DNA from: Belnapia mucosa
GTDB taxonomy: Bacteria; Pseudomonadota; Alphaproteobacteria; Acetobacterales; Acetobacteraceae
Direction: 5' to 3'
DNA: 64,000 nt
NCBI RefSeq assembly: GCF_016775475.1
Contig: NZ_JAEUXJ010000006.1
Location: 62,001-126,000 of the forward strand
Below are positions 37,041 to 45,738 of this stretch, piece by piece (the first letter of the stretch is position 1; every line of letters starts with the position of its first letter). The notes beneath the pieces are model-generated. The model had not been told where the DNA came from, did no database searches, and saw only the letters and a program-made list of their open reading frames with translations. The position numbers and the translations under genes were made by a program.

Positions 37041-38117
37041 ATGAGCACCCGCAAGAAATACCGCATCGCCGTCATCCCCGGCGATGGCATCGGCAAGGAG
37101 ACGACGCCCGAGGGGCTCCGGGTGCTGGACGCCGCCGCCCGCCGCTTCGGCTTCGACCTGGAGCTGACCCATTACGACTGGTCCTGCGAGACCTATGCCC
37201 AGACTGGCAAGATGATGCCGGATGACGGGCTGGAGCAGCTGAGGCAGTCGGACAGCGTCTTCCTCGGCGCGGTCGGCTGGCCGGGGGTGCCGGACCATGT
37301 CTCGCTCTGGGGCCTGCTGATTCCGATCCGCCGGGGCTTCGACCAGTATGTGAATCTCCGGCCCTGCAAGCTGCTGCCGGGGGCAACGACGCCGCTGGCG
37401 AATCGCGGCCCGAAGGACATCGATTTCTACGTGGTGCGGGAGAATACCGAGGGCGAGTACAGCTCGGTCGGCGGTCGGATGTTCCCAGGCACGGACCGGG
37501 AGTTCGTCTCCCAGCAGAGCATTCTGACCCGCATCGGCTGCGACCGGGTGATGAAATACGCCTTCGAGCTGGCGATGACCCGGCCGCGCAAGAAGGTGAC
37601 CAGCGCCACCAAGTCGAACGGCATCACCTTCACCATGCCCTATTGGGACGAGCGCTTCGCCGAGATGGCGAAGAACTACCCGGGCGTGACGACCGACCAG
37701 TTCCATATCGACATCCTCTGCGCCCATTTCGTGCAGCACCCGGACTGGTTCGACGTGGTGGTCGGCTCCAACCTGTTCGGCGACATCCTTTCCGATCTTG
37801 GCCCGGCAGTGGCCGGCTCCATCGGCATCGCGGCTTCTGCCAATATCAATCCGGAGAAGGCGTTCCCGAGCATGTTCGAGCCGGTGCATGGCTCGGCCCC
37901 CGACATCGCCGGCAAGTGGATCGCCAACCCGATCGGGCAGATCTGGTCGGGCGCGATGATGCTGGAGCATCTCGGCGAGAAGGCTGCGGCGGATGCCATC
38001 GTGCAGACCATCGAGCGGATGCTGGGCGAGGGCGGGCCGCGGACCCGCGACATGGGCGGCCAGGCCGGCACGGTCGATGTCGGCAAGGCGCTGGCGGAGG
38101 CGGTCGGGAAAGCCTGA
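37041..38117 (+). CDS. Tartrate dehydrogenase/decarboxylase-like (beta-decarboxylating dehydrogenase family)
   Basis: This 358-residue NAD-dependent, Mg/Mn-dependent dehydrogenase belongs to the isocitrate/isopropylmalate family. VIPGDGIGKETTPEGL at the N-terminus, NTEGEYSSVGGRMFPGT in the middle, the metal Asp in DVVVGSNLFGDILSDLG, and FEPVHGSAPDIAGK identify it. SVFLGAVGWPGVPDHVSLWG fits the tartrate dehydrogenase (TtuC/YeaU) subgroup rather than LeuB, which has other residues there. D-malate is another substrate known for the group. It follows purC divergently. Confidence 0.88.
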   Translation: MSTRKKYRIAVIPGDGIGKETTPEGLRVLDAAARRFGFDLELTHYDWSCETYAQTGKMMPDDGLEQLRQSDSVFLGAVGWPGVPDHVSLWGLLIPIRRGFDQYVNLRPCKLLPGATTPLANRGPKDIDFYVVRENTEGEYSSVGGRMFPGTDREFVSQQSILTRIGCDRVMKYAFELAMTRPRKKVTSATKSNGITFTMPYWDERFAEMAKNYPGVTTDQFHIDILCAHFVQHPDWFDVVVGSNLFGDILSDLGPAVAGSIGIAASANINPEKAFPSMFEPVHGSAPDIAGKWIANPIGQIWSGAMMLEHLGEKAAADAIVQTIERMLGEGGPRTRDMGGQAGTVDVGKALAEAVGKA

Positions 38118-38233
38118 CCAGTCATTCCGGCTGTTGCACGGAAGTGTCATCCATCGACCGGCTCGATCAAACCTGACGAGCCGGCCGATCAGCCCTTGAA
38201 GGAACGGTAATGCGCCGCTAGCATGAAGTTCTG

Positions 38234-38250
38234 TTGCGAGTGATTCTCAA
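38234..38250 (+). promoter_or_regulatory. Second Fur-like iron box
   Basis: TTGCGAGTGATTCTCAA is an imperfect palindrome with matching outer halves TTGnGA/TCnCAA. It lies 28 bases before the ATG of the cysteine-tailed small gene and differs from the receptor-operon box at two of 17 positions. Confidence 0.6.
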
Positions 38251-38277
38251 CTCGCTTGCGACCGGAGGATGCCTTTG

Positions 38278-38526
38278 ATGGGTGGTGTGGTCATCGACTT
38301 CAACCTGATCGGCCGGCGTTGCGAGCGGGCCGTGGTGACTGCCTATCGCGAGTTGCGGGAAACCGGGAACGACGACCTGTCCTCCTTCCGCGCCTGCACC
38401 ACACTGTATCGCGTGCATCATCCGGAAGCGTCGGTGCAGGAAGCCCGGCGGCTGGTGGCCGAATGGATCGACCACCATGTGGTGCGCGGCGATAACGGCC
38501 CGACCGACGGCTGCGACTGCGACTGA
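38278..38526 (+). CDS. Small Cys-tailed protein behind an iron box, function unknown
   Basis: This 82-residue soluble protein has no recognised family. It has Cys at 15, 40, 79 and 81, two His pairs (47-48 and 66-67), and an acidic tail ending DGCDCD that could bind metal. The middle is helical (SVQEARRLVAEWIDHH). GGAGG at 38264-38268 is correctly spaced for the ATG at 38278; the in-frame ATG at 38269 abuts it and is rejected. The Fur-like box upstream suggests iron-responsive expression. It is flanked by tartrate dehydrogenase and a convergent racemase, neither obviously related. Confidence 0.7.
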   Translation: MGGVVIDFNLIGRRCERAVVTAYRELRETGNDDLSSFRACTTLYRVHHPEASVQEARRLVAEWIDHHVVRGDNGPTDGCDCD

Positions 38527-38529
38527 GTA

Positions 38530-39225
38530 TCAGGAGCGGGCCCAGCGGATCGCGGCCCGCGCCAAGGCATCGATGCTGTCCGCCACCGGGAAGGGCAGAG
38601 CCGGCCCCGCCGCCACGCCGAGCGGGATTTCCGTGCAGCCCAGCACCACCGCCCGGGCGCCACGCGCCACCAGGCGCCGCGCCGCCTCCGCCAGTGGCGC
38701 ATAGGCCTCCGCCACCCGGTTCGCCTTCACCAGCGCGATCGCCGGCGTGACCAGCGCCTCCATCTCCCCAGGCTCCGGCACCAGGCAATCCCAGCCACGC
38801 CGCTCCAGCCCCTGCTGATAGAGCCGCATCGCCAGCGTCGCCGCGGTGCCCATCACGCCGACCGGTCTCTCTGCCACGCCCAGCCGGGCGAGCTCATCCC
38901 CCGTCGCCTCGACGATATGCAGGATCGGCAGGCGGGTCGCCGCCTGCATCCCCTCGTACCAGCCATGGGCGGTGTTGCAGGGGATGGCGACGGCGCCGCA
39001 ACCGGCCGCTTCCAGCCCATGGATGCCGCGGAGCAGGGCAGGGAGGGGATCCTCCCCGCCGCCGAGCCGCGCCGCGGTGCGATCGGGCACCCGCGGATCG
39101 GACCAGAGCACCGCGGGGATATGCTCCTGGTCCCGCTCCGCCGGGGTCAGCAGGGTGAGGCGGAGCATGAAATGGGCGCTGGCCAGGGGCCCCATCCCGC
39201 CGAGGACGCCGAGAATCTTCGTCAT
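38530..39225 (-). CDS. Aspartate/glutamate racemase family protein
   Basis: This 231-residue PLP-independent racemase-fold protein carries both catalytic cysteines: C83 in IPCNTAH and C197 in LGCTEIPLGV. The start KILGVLGGMGPLASAHF is characteristic of the RacX/aspartate racemase branch rather than MurI. It therefore probably racemises an acidic or other amino acid, or a hydantoin-like compound, outside the essential D-glutamate pathway. It converges on the small iron-box gene with a three-base gap. Confidence 0.88.
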   Translation of the reverse strand: MTKILGVLGGMGPLASAHFMLRLTLLTPAERDQEHIPAVLWSDPRVPDRTAARLGGGEDPLPALLRGIHGLEAAGCGAVAIPCNTAHGWYEGMQAATRLPILHIVEATGDELARLGVAERPVGVMGTAATLAMRLYQQGLERRGWDCLVPEPGEMEALVTPAIALVKANRVAEAYAPLAEAARRLVARGARAVVLGCTEIPLGVAAGPALPFPVADSIDALARAAIRWARS

Positions 39226-39242
39226 CCCGGTATCATGCCCGA

Positions 39243-39890
39243 TCAGGGCAGGCGCATGAAGTTCGCCGTGGCGCTGGCGCGCGCGATCAGCGCCCGCATA
39301 TCCGGATTCTCATGCCCGCGCTCGGCGGTCAGCGCCTCCATCGGGCAGTAGAATTCATGCGGCTGGGCGATCTGGTTGCGGGCGAAGCCCTCGTAATGCC
39401 GCATCTTCAGGCCGAACAGGACCCGGACATCCCGCACCGGCAGGATCAGCGGCCCGGTCGGTTCCTCCTTCAGCATCCGGATCAGCCGCCAGCGCGGCGT
39501 CTGGTCGTTCGGCTGAGCGGGGCCGAGCAGCCAGTCCAGCGGGCAATGTGCCATCAGCGAGGAGGTGGTCGGCGCGAAGCGGGACCGCTTGTCGAGCAGG
39601 TTCTGCAGCGAAGAACAGGCCTCGATGCAGAGGATGTCGACATAGGGGTCCACCGGTTCCGGCGAGAAATGCAGCCAGAGCCCGTCCGGCAGGGTCCGCA
39701 ACCGGTTGGAGCCTGGCAGCTTGAGGAAGGGCTGGTTGGTGGCCGCCGGATCACCCGGCCGGCCCCGTAGCCAGGTGCCGGGCTGCTTCGGGCTGGGCAT
39801 GACGCCAGGGGGCCGTTGCGGCCATTTTTTGAGCTGTGTGCGCACCTGCCGATCCAGGGAGTGCGGCATGGCCTGTGCAGTCTCGCTCAT
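39243..39890 (-). CDS. Conserved-looking protein of unknown function
   Basis: The 215 residues from the ATG at 39890 belong to no family I recognise. It is soluble, with several aromatic and Cys residues; ILCIEACSSLQNLLDKRSRF and VRDVRVLFGLKMRHYEGFAR look like ordered regions. The N-terminal 60 residues are Pro- and basic-rich (KKWPQRPPGVMPSPKQPGTW). A TTG at 39917 would add nine residues. It lies 17 bases upstream of the racemase gene on the same strand and may be cotranscribed with it. It has its own AT-rich upstream region after gltA, so it may have its own promoter. Confidence 0.6.
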   Translation of the reverse strand: MSETAQAMPHSLDRQVRTQLKKWPQRPPGVMPSPKQPGTWLRGRPGDPAATNQPFLKLPGSNRLRTLPDGLWLHFSPEPVDPYVDILCIEACSSLQNLLDKRSRFAPTTSSLMAHCPLDWLLGPAQPNDQTPRWRLIRMLKEEPTGPLILPVRDVRVLFGLKMRHYEGFARNQIAQPHEFYCPMEALTAERGHENPDMRALIARASATANFMRLP

Positions 39891-39924
39891 TGGAGGAGTC
39901 CTGATCCCGTTTTGCAACCTGATG

Positions 39925-40000
39925 GGATCAAGACCCTATTCGATACGAATTAGCAAGATTAACTCGTAACGATATGGTAATTTACATCTCCCTGTGGGGC
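39925..40000 (-). promoter_or_regulatory. AT-rich promoter-like region before the unknown gene
   Basis: This is one of the few AT-rich stretches in the window (for example TTAATCTTGCTAATTCGTAT in the gene direction). It lies directly upstream of the unknown gene starting at 39890. Exact -35 and -10 boxes cannot be fixed by eye. Confidence 0.3.
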
Positions 40001-40012
40001 TGTCGCGACAAC

Positions 40013-40038
40013 GCCGGCCGGGGTCTCCCCCGACCGGC
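40013..40038 (-). terminator. Likely terminator hairpin after gltA
   Basis: GCCGGCCGGGG at 40013-40023 pairs with CCCCGACCGGC at 40028-40038, with one mismatch and a loop of four bases, beginning 28 bases after the gltA stop. It lacks a strong T run, common in GC-rich genomes. Confidence 0.5.
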
Positions 40039-40066
40039 GCTGCCAGCATGCAGATGACTTCGCCAA

Positions 40067-41386
40067 TCAGTCGCGGCGGGAGACCGGCACATAGTCGCGC
40101 GTCCCGGCACCGCTATAGATCTGCCGCGGCCGGCCGATGCGCTGGGCGGGATCCTCGATCAGCTCCTTCCACTGGCTGATCCAGCCGACCGTCCGCGCCA
40201 CCGCGAAGAGCACGGTGAACATATGGGTCGGGATGCCCATCGCCTTCAGGATGATGCCCGAATAGAAATCGACGTTCGGATAGAGCTTGCGGGAGACGAA
40301 GTAGTCGTCCTCCAGCGCGATCCGCTCCATCTCCATCGCCATGTCGAGCAGCGGCTCGTCCTTGATGCCGAGCTCGGCGAGCACCTCGTGGCAGGTGTCC
40401 TTCATGATCTTCGCGCGCGGATCGAAGTTCTTGTAGACCCGATGACCGAAGCCCATGAGCTTGGTGTGAGCGTTCTTGTCCTTCACTTGCCGGATGAACT
40501 CAGGGATGTTCTCCGGCTTGCCGATCTCGCCGAGCATCTTCAGCACCGCCTCGTTGGCGCCGCCATGCGCCGGGCCCCAGAGCGCGGCGATGCCGGCGGC
40601 GATGCAGGCGAAGGGGTTGGCGCCGGTGGAGCCCGCCAGGCGCACCGTGCTGGTCGAGGCGTTCTGCTCGTGATCCGCATGCAGCACCAGGATGCGGTCC
40701 ATGGCGCGCGACAGGATCGGGTTGTTGACATAGGGCTCCGCCGGGACGGCGTTGAGCATGTAGAGGAAATTCTCCGCGTAATTCAGGTCGTTGCGCGGAT
40801 ACATGAAGGGCTGGCCGATGGAATACTTATAGGCCCAGGCGGCAATCGTCGGCACCTTGGCGATCAGGCGGAAGGCCGCGATCTCGCGTTGGCGCGCATC
40901 GTTGATATCAAGATTGTCGTGATAGAAGGCGGCCAGCGCCCCGACCACGCCGCAGAGGATCGCCATCGGATGGGCGTCGCGGCGGAAGCCGTCGAAGAAG
41001 CGCCGCAGCTGCTCATGCAGCATGGTGTGGCGCGTCACATTGGTGCGGAATTCCGCCAGCTGCTTGGCATTCGGCAGCTCGCCCTCGAGCAGCAGATAGG
41101 CGACCTCGGTGAAATCGGACTGCTCGGCCAGCTGCTCGATCGGATAGCCGCGATAGAGCAGCACCCCCGCATCGCCGTCGATATAGGTGATCTTGCTCTC
41201 GCAGGAGGCGGTGGCGCCGTAGCCCGGATCGAAGGTGAAGATGCCGAGCTCGCCATAGAGCTTGCGGATATCGACCGTCTCCGGGCCGAGCGTGCCCGAG
41301 AGCAGCGGCAGGGTGGTGCTGCGGTTGCTGCCGTCCAGCGTGACCGTGACGGTCGGTTTCGCCCCGCCGGGTGCCGTGCTGCTCAT
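40067..41386 (-). CDS. gltA: Citrate synthase (hexameric, NADH-type family)
   Basis: This 439-residue enzyme condenses acetyl-CoA and oxaloacetate at the entry of the TCA cycle. The catalytic His and Asp lie in [25 protein letters not shown] and the DFYSGI segment. The N-terminal beta region ([20 protein letters not shown]) is that of the larger Gram-negative form, usually NADH-sensitive. The ATG at 41386 fits the family start; the frame stays open further upstream without similarity. A terminator-like hairpin follows. It sits downstream of the nuclease-like and protease genes but with 127 bases between, so it probably has its own promoter. Confidence 0.97.
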   Translation of the reverse strand: MSSTAPGGAKPTVTVTLDGSNRSTTLPLLSGTLGPETVDIRKLYGELGIFTFDPGYGATASCESKITYIDGDAGVLLYRGYPIEQLAEQSDFTEVAYLLLEGELPNAKQLAEFRTNVTRHTMLHEQLRRFFDGFRRDAHPMAILCGVVGALAAFYHDNLDINDARQREIAAFRLIAKVPTIAAWAYKYSIGQPFMYPRNDLNYAENFLYMLNAVPAEPYVNNPILSRAMDRILVLHADHEQNASTSTVRLAGSTGANPFACIAAGIAALWGPAHGGANEAVLKMLGEIGKPENIPEFIRQVKDKNAHTKLMGFGHRVYKNFDPRAKIMKDTCHEVLAELGIKDEPLLDMAMEMERIALEDDYFVSRKLYPNVDFYSGIILKAMGIPTHMFTVLFAVARTVGWISQWKELIEDPAQRIGRPRQIYSGAGTRDYVPVSRRD

Positions 41387-41513
41387 GGGCCTGTGTCCTC
41401 GGATGTTGCGGCGCCGCCTGGTCGCGGGGCCGGATGGTGCAGTGCAGAATATCGGCTGGTCGCGCGGCTTGGCAACGCGGGGCCATACAAAAGGAGAACT
41501 TGCGCACTTCCCA

Positions 41514-42074
41514 TTATGGAGCGCGACGCCAGGCCTCCGGTGGCGTAGCCCCGCCCGACCAGAGGCCGCGGCCCGCTTCCCGCGCCCCTGCTTCCAGCGC
41601 AGCGAGGGCCGGCCGGTTCGGTGCGGCGAGCGCCCAGCCGGCGGCGACCAGGGCTGGGCCCAGCTCCGTCCCCTCGGCCTCGCATTGCCCCATCGCCCGG
41701 CCCAGCCGGTCGCGGCCCTGGATGCGGCAGCCGATCTCGCGCCCCTGGACCAGGCGGGCGAGCGTCTCGGCCGCGGCCCCGGCGCAATCCATAATGATGC
41801 CGGCGGCCGTGCGGCAGCGGGCGGTGCCACGCTCCGGCACGACCAGCCCATCGAGCCGCACCACCCGGTCCCCGAGGCGCAGTGCGTCGCCATCCAGCAC
41901 GCTGACCTCGGCGGCCGGGGCCGACCAGTTCTGTTCCGGGACGGCGGAGCCGAGCAGCGCCCTGGGCGGCGCCCCGGCGAGCAACGCCGCCAGGCCGAGT
42001 CCGGCGCAGCCGATGGCAATGGTGCCCCACCGGCGGGGCTGGGGAGCGGGTCGGAAGATGCGTCGGCGGCGCAT
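41514..42074 (-). CDS. Staphylococcal nuclease-like protein with degenerate active site
   Basis: This 186-residue protein has an N-terminal hydrophobic anchor or signal ([20 protein letters not shown]) and an SNase-like OB fold. [19 protein letters not shown] corresponds to the nuclease core, where family members usually have DGDT and a following IDAPE. Here that second element reads LVVPE, so the second metal-binding Asp is missing, while the DGD, an Arg (RDRLGR) and a Glu remain. It is therefore probably not an active nuclease and may bind nucleic acid or have another envelope role. It lies 44 bases after the S41 protease gene, same strand. Confidence 0.75.
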   Translation of the reverse strand: MRRRRIFRPAPQPRRWGTIAIGCAGLGLAALLAGAPPRALLGSAVPEQNWSAPAAEVSVLDGDALRLGDRVVRLDGLVVPERGTARCRTAAGIIMDCAGAAAETLARLVQGREIGCRIQGRDRLGRAMGQCEAEGTELGPALVAAGWALAAPNRPALAALEAGAREAGRGLWSGGATPPEAWRRAP

Positions 42075-42118
42075 GGGGCAGCCCTACCGCCTTCGCGCCG
42101 ATCCCGCAACAATTCCGC

Positions 42119-43795
42119 TCAGCGCGCGAGCGCCGCCTCGTAGAGATCGCTCTCCTGGATCAGCTGCCGGGCCAGGGTTGCATCCAGCGGCCGGCCCTCG
42201 GCGGGGGGGCAGGTGTCGCGCAGCGCCGCCAACTCGCTCGCCGGCACCGGGGCCCGTGCCGCCCGCTGCCGGGCTAGGGCCGCAGCCATGGGCGGGTTGC
42301 CCGCACGCAGCCGCGCCAGCTCACCCGCCACCGCTTCGGCGCCGAGGCTGGTGCAGAGGGCGGGCAGCACGCCGAGATCCTGCAGCGGCCAACCGCGCGG
42401 GGCGAGCACGCGGGACCAGGTCACCAGCAGCTCCCCGCCATTTGGCAGCGGCACCACCACCTGGACCAGCCCCTTGCCGGTGGTGGCGCTGCCGACCACC
42501 ACGCCCCGGCCGCGATCCGCCAGCGCCGCCGCCACGATCTCGGCCGCCGAGGCGGTGCGGCCATCGACCAGCACCACCAGCGGCGCGCCCTCGGCCCGGT
42601 CGCCAAGCGTCGCCCGGTAGATGCGCGCGGCATCCGGATGGCGGCCGGCGGTCTGGGCGACGATCCCCTCCTCGAGGAAGGCGCCCGCCACCGCCACCGC
42701 CTGTCCGAGCAGCCCGCCGCGATTGCCGCGCAGGTCCAGCACCACGCCGCGCGGGCGGTTGGCGCGCGGGCCTTCCGGGCGGAAGCCATCGGCCAGGGCC
42801 GACGTCACCAGCCGGTCCGTCGCCGTGGAGAAATTCTGGAGCCGGATCCAGAGGATATCCTCCTGCCGCTCGGCATGGACCGTCTCCGGCGGCAGCAGGC
42901 TGCGCAGCAACCGGACCTGGAAGCGGCGCCGGCCGCGCTGGAGGCGGATCGCCACCTCGGTCCCGGCCGGGCCTTCCAGCAACAGTGCGGCGGTGGCGAG
43001 ATCATCGGCCGAAATCGGCTGGCCATCGATCGCCAGCACCCGGTCGCCGGGCCGCAGCCCCGCCTCCACCGCCGGGCCGCCGGGCCCGACCGTCGCCAGA
43101 ATCACCTCGCCGCCCCGGCCCGCGGCGAGGCGGAGGCCGAGCCCGACCTGGCCGACCCGCCTCCCGCGCGCCGCCTCGGCCTCCTCCGGAGTCAGGTAGC
43201 GGCTATAGGGGTCGAGGTGGTTGAACAGCTCCTCGAAGCCGCTGCGCAGCATCCGCTCCGGCCCGGCCCGGCGGAGCAGGGGCGAGACCTCCCAGGCGGC
43301 GGCGTAGAGGGCGGCGAGGCCGACCGCCAGCGGCTGCGCCGCCGCATCCGGCGCCGTCGCGGGGGGCATCGGGCGGGCCGCGAGCAGCCGGTCGCCGGCG
43401 CTGAGCAGCAGCGTGCCCGATCGCAGCTCCCCCTTCAGCGCTGGCTCCAGCACCTCCAGCCCGCGCAGCGTCCAGAGGCCGAGATCGCCGGGGGCGGCGC
43501 GTTCGATATGCCGCTCCAGCACGGCGCCGAGGGCGACGGTCAGCACCGCCTGGACCGGCTCGCGCGGGAAGGGCTCCTGCGCCGCCGCCAGCCCGGGCAG
43601 CAGCAGCAGGAGGACGATCAGCGCCGCCTGCGCCCAGCGGAGCGTGAAGCGGGAACGCCCTGCATGAGATGGAAGACCAGCCCGCCGGTGCGCGGCGCTG
43701 CCTCGGCCAGACGTGCCTCGACCGCCTGGCCCAAGGCAAAGCGAAGCCCTGTCCTCTGGCCCGCCAAGGCGTGCCGCGGCAAATCCTGCAACCAT
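42119..43795 (-). CDS. S41-family C-terminal processing peptidase (CtpA-like), start uncertain
   Basis: This is a periplasmic serine protease with a PDZ domain (about GLGLRLAAGRGGEVILATVG to LAIDGQPI) and an S41 domain. The nucleophile is in DGRTASAAEIVAAAL and the Lys in SATTGKGLVQ. A good signal peptide (FTLRWAQAALIVLLLLLPGL, then AAAQ) begins about 49 codons into the longest frame, but no ATG, GTG or TTG lies near it. The only standard upstream start in frame is the ATG at 43795, inside rnr. The coordinates use that start. The true start may be a non-standard codon near the rnr stop at 43618. The rest of the protein looks intact. Confidence 0.8.
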   Translation of the reverse strand: MVAGFAAARLGGPEDRASLCLGPGGRGTSGRGSAAHRRAGLPSHAGRSRFTLRWAQAALIVLLLLLPGLAAAQEPFPREPVQAVLTVALGAVLERHIERAAPGDLGLWTLRGLEVLEPALKGELRSGTLLLSAGDRLLAARPMPPATAPDAAAQPLAVGLAALYAAAWEVSPLLRRAGPERMLRSGFEELFNHLDPYSRYLTPEEAEAARGRRVGQVGLGLRLAAGRGGEVILATVGPGGPAVEAGLRPGDRVLAIDGQPISADDLATAALLLEGPAGTEVAIRLQRGRRRFQVRLLRSLLPPETVHAERQEDILWIRLQNFSTATDRLVTSALADGFRPEGPRANRPRGVVLDLRGNRGGLLGQAVAVAGAFLEEGIVAQTAGRHPDAARIYRATLGDRAEGAPLVVLVDGRTASAAEIVAAALADRGRGVVVGSATTGKGLVQVVVPLPNGGELLVTWSRVLAPRGWPLQDLGVLPALCTSLGAEAVAGELARLRAGNPPMAAALARQRAARAPVPASELAALRDTCPPAEGRPLDATLARQLIQESDLYEAALAR

Positions 43796-45738
43796 CGGTC
43801 GTCCGGCAGGGACGCGAGAGGAACAATTCCCGTCGCGCCATTCGCCTCCACGGTGACGAACAGGCCGAAGCGTGTCACCCCGGAAATATGGGCGGGGAAC
43901 ACGTCTCCGATACGATGTGCCATATAGGCCGCAAGATAGCGCTCCACCGCATCCCGCTCGGCCGTGGCGGCGCGGCGTTCGGTGGCGGTGATGTGCTCGC
44001 CCGTCTCGACGAAGCGGCCCGCCTCCTCCTCGGTGAGGCCATCGGGGCCGAGGCGGAGGCCGCGGATCAGGGCCCGATGGACCAGCAGGTCGGCATAGCG
44101 GCGGATCGGGCTGGTGAAATGGGCGTAGCGCGGCAGGGCCAGGCCGAAATGGCCGTTATTGTCCGGCGCATAGGCGGCCTGGGACTGGCTCCGCAGCAGC
44201 GTCTCGTTCACCAGCCGCTCCTCCGGCGTGCCGCGGACGCGCTCCAGCACGGCGGCGAAATCGCCGGGGCGGACCCGGTCGCCGGGGGGCAGGGCGATGT
44301 CGAAACTGGCGAGGAAGGTCCTGAGCCCCTCCAGCTTCTCATCCGAGGGGCGGTCATGGATGCGGTACAGGCAGGGCTGGCCGAGCCGCTCCAGCTCCTC
44401 CGCCGCGCAGACATTGGCGGCGACCATGAATTCCTCGATCAGCCGATGCGCCGTGAGCCGGGCGCGCGGCTCCACCGATAGCACCCCACCGGCCTGATCC
44501 AGCACCACGCGGCGCTCCGGCAGGTCGAGATCGAGGGTGCCGCGGCGGTCGCGGGCGGATTGCAGCGCGGCATAGGCGCCGAGCAGGGCCTCGCGCGTGC
44601 CGGCCGGGTCCTCGCCCGCCTCGAATCCCTCATAGGTCAGGCGGGCGGCGCTCCGCATGATGCCTCGCCCGAAGCGGTGGCTGGTCTTGGTCCCGGCGGC
44701 ATCGATGCTGACCTCGGCGAAGAGGCAGCCGCGCTCCTCGCCGGGCTTCAGGCTGCACCAGCCATTGGACAGCGCCTCCGGCAGCATCGGCACGACGCGG
44801 TCGGGGAAATAGACGCTGTTGCCGCGCAGCCAGGCCTCGCGGTCGAGCGCGCTGCCCGAGCGGACGTAATGCGCCACATCGGCGATGGCGACGAGGAGGC
44901 GCCAGCCGCCCTCCGCCGGCTCGGCCCAGACCGCATCGTCGAAGTCGCGCGCATCCTCGCCATCGATGGTGACGAGGGGGATGGCGCGCAGATCCTGCCG
45001 GCCCTCGGGCGCAACGCCGCGGGCGGCCTCGGCTTCGGCCAGCGCCCGGTCTGGCATCGCATGCGGGATGCCATGCACATGGATGCAGAGCAGCGAGACC
45101 GAGCGCGGCTCCCCCATCCGGCCGAGCCGTTCGACGATGCGGGCGGGGCGGAGGCCGAGCGGCCGGCCGGGGAGCGGCTCCGCCAGGACCAGCTCGCCAT
45201 GCTCGGCCCCGCCCTCGGCGCCCGGCGGCACTTCCCAATCGGAGCGGTGCCGGCGGTCTACTGGCTTGATGCGCCCGTCCTCAAAGATGCCGAGCAGCCG
45301 GCCCGGGGCGCTGCCGATGCGCTTGACCGTGCTGCCGTCGTAGCGTCCGCGCCCGGCCGGCTTCAGGCGTGCCAGCACCCGCTCGCCAGGGGCCAGGGCC
45401 GGCTGGCCGGCGCGTTCGGGGCGCATATAGATCAGGGGCATCGCGCCCTGTTCCGGCTTCCAGCCGAGCGGGCGGGCCAGAGGATCGCCATCCGGATCGG
45501 TGCCGAAGACCTCAACCACCGCCATCTCTGGCAGCCGGCCGGGGGCGGCGAGGCCGCGGCGGCCGGCGGGCATGGCGCCGCCTTCGGCCAGCACATCCCG
45601 CAGCAGGGCGCGGAGCGCCGGGCGCTGGTCGGAGGAGAGGCCGAAATGCCGGCTGATCTCCGTCTTGCCGACCTTGCCCGGCGCGGCCTCGATGAAGCGG
45701 CGCAGCTCCTCCTTGGAGGGGAGGGGGCGCTCCGTCAT
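43618..45738 (-). CDS. rnr: Ribonuclease R (RNB-family 3'-5' exoribonuclease)
   Basis: This 706-residue processive exoribonuclease degrades structured RNA. The N-terminal winged helix (PSKEELRRFIEAAPGKVGKT) is followed by cold-shock domains and the RNB catalytic core with Asp cluster IDGEDARDFDDAVWAE. A C-terminal S1 domain (DVFPAHISGVTRFGLFV) and a short basic tail complete it. The ATG shares one base with the topA stop (TGATG), so the two are coupled. It is in the pyrB to rnr cluster on the minus strand. Confidence 0.96.
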   Translation of the reverse strand: MTERPLPSKEELRRFIEAAPGKVGKTEISRHFGLSSDQRPALRALLRDVLAEGGAMPAGRRGLAAPGRLPEMAVVEVFGTDPDGDPLARPLGWKPEQGAMPLIYMRPERAGQPALAPGERVLARLKPAGRGRYDGSTVKRIGSAPGRLLGIFEDGRIKPVDRRHRSDWEVPPGAEGGAEHGELVLAEPLPGRPLGLRPARIVERLGRMGEPRSVSLLCIHVHGIPHAMPDRALAEAEAARGVAPEGRQDLRAIPLVTIDGEDARDFDDAVWAEPAEGGWRLLVAIADVAHYVRSGSALDREAWLRGNSVYFPDRVVPMLPEALSNGWCSLKPGEERGCLFAEVSIDAAGTKTSHRFGRGIMRSAARLTYEGFEAGEDPAGTREALLGAYAALQSARDRRGTLDLDLPERRVVLDQAGGVLSVEPRARLTAHRLIEEFMVAANVCAAEELERLGQPCLYRIHDRPSDEKLEGLRTFLASFDIALPPGDRVRPGDFAAVLERVRGTPEERLVNETLLRSQSQAAYAPDNNGHFGLALPRYAHFTSPIRRYADLLVHRALIRGLRLGPDGLTEEEAGRFVETGEHITATERRAATAERDAVERYLAAYMAHRIGDVFPAHISGVTRFGLFVTVEANGATGIVPLASLPDDRWLQDLPRHALAGQRTGLRFALGQAVEARLAEAAPRTGGLVFHLMQGVPASRSAGRRRR

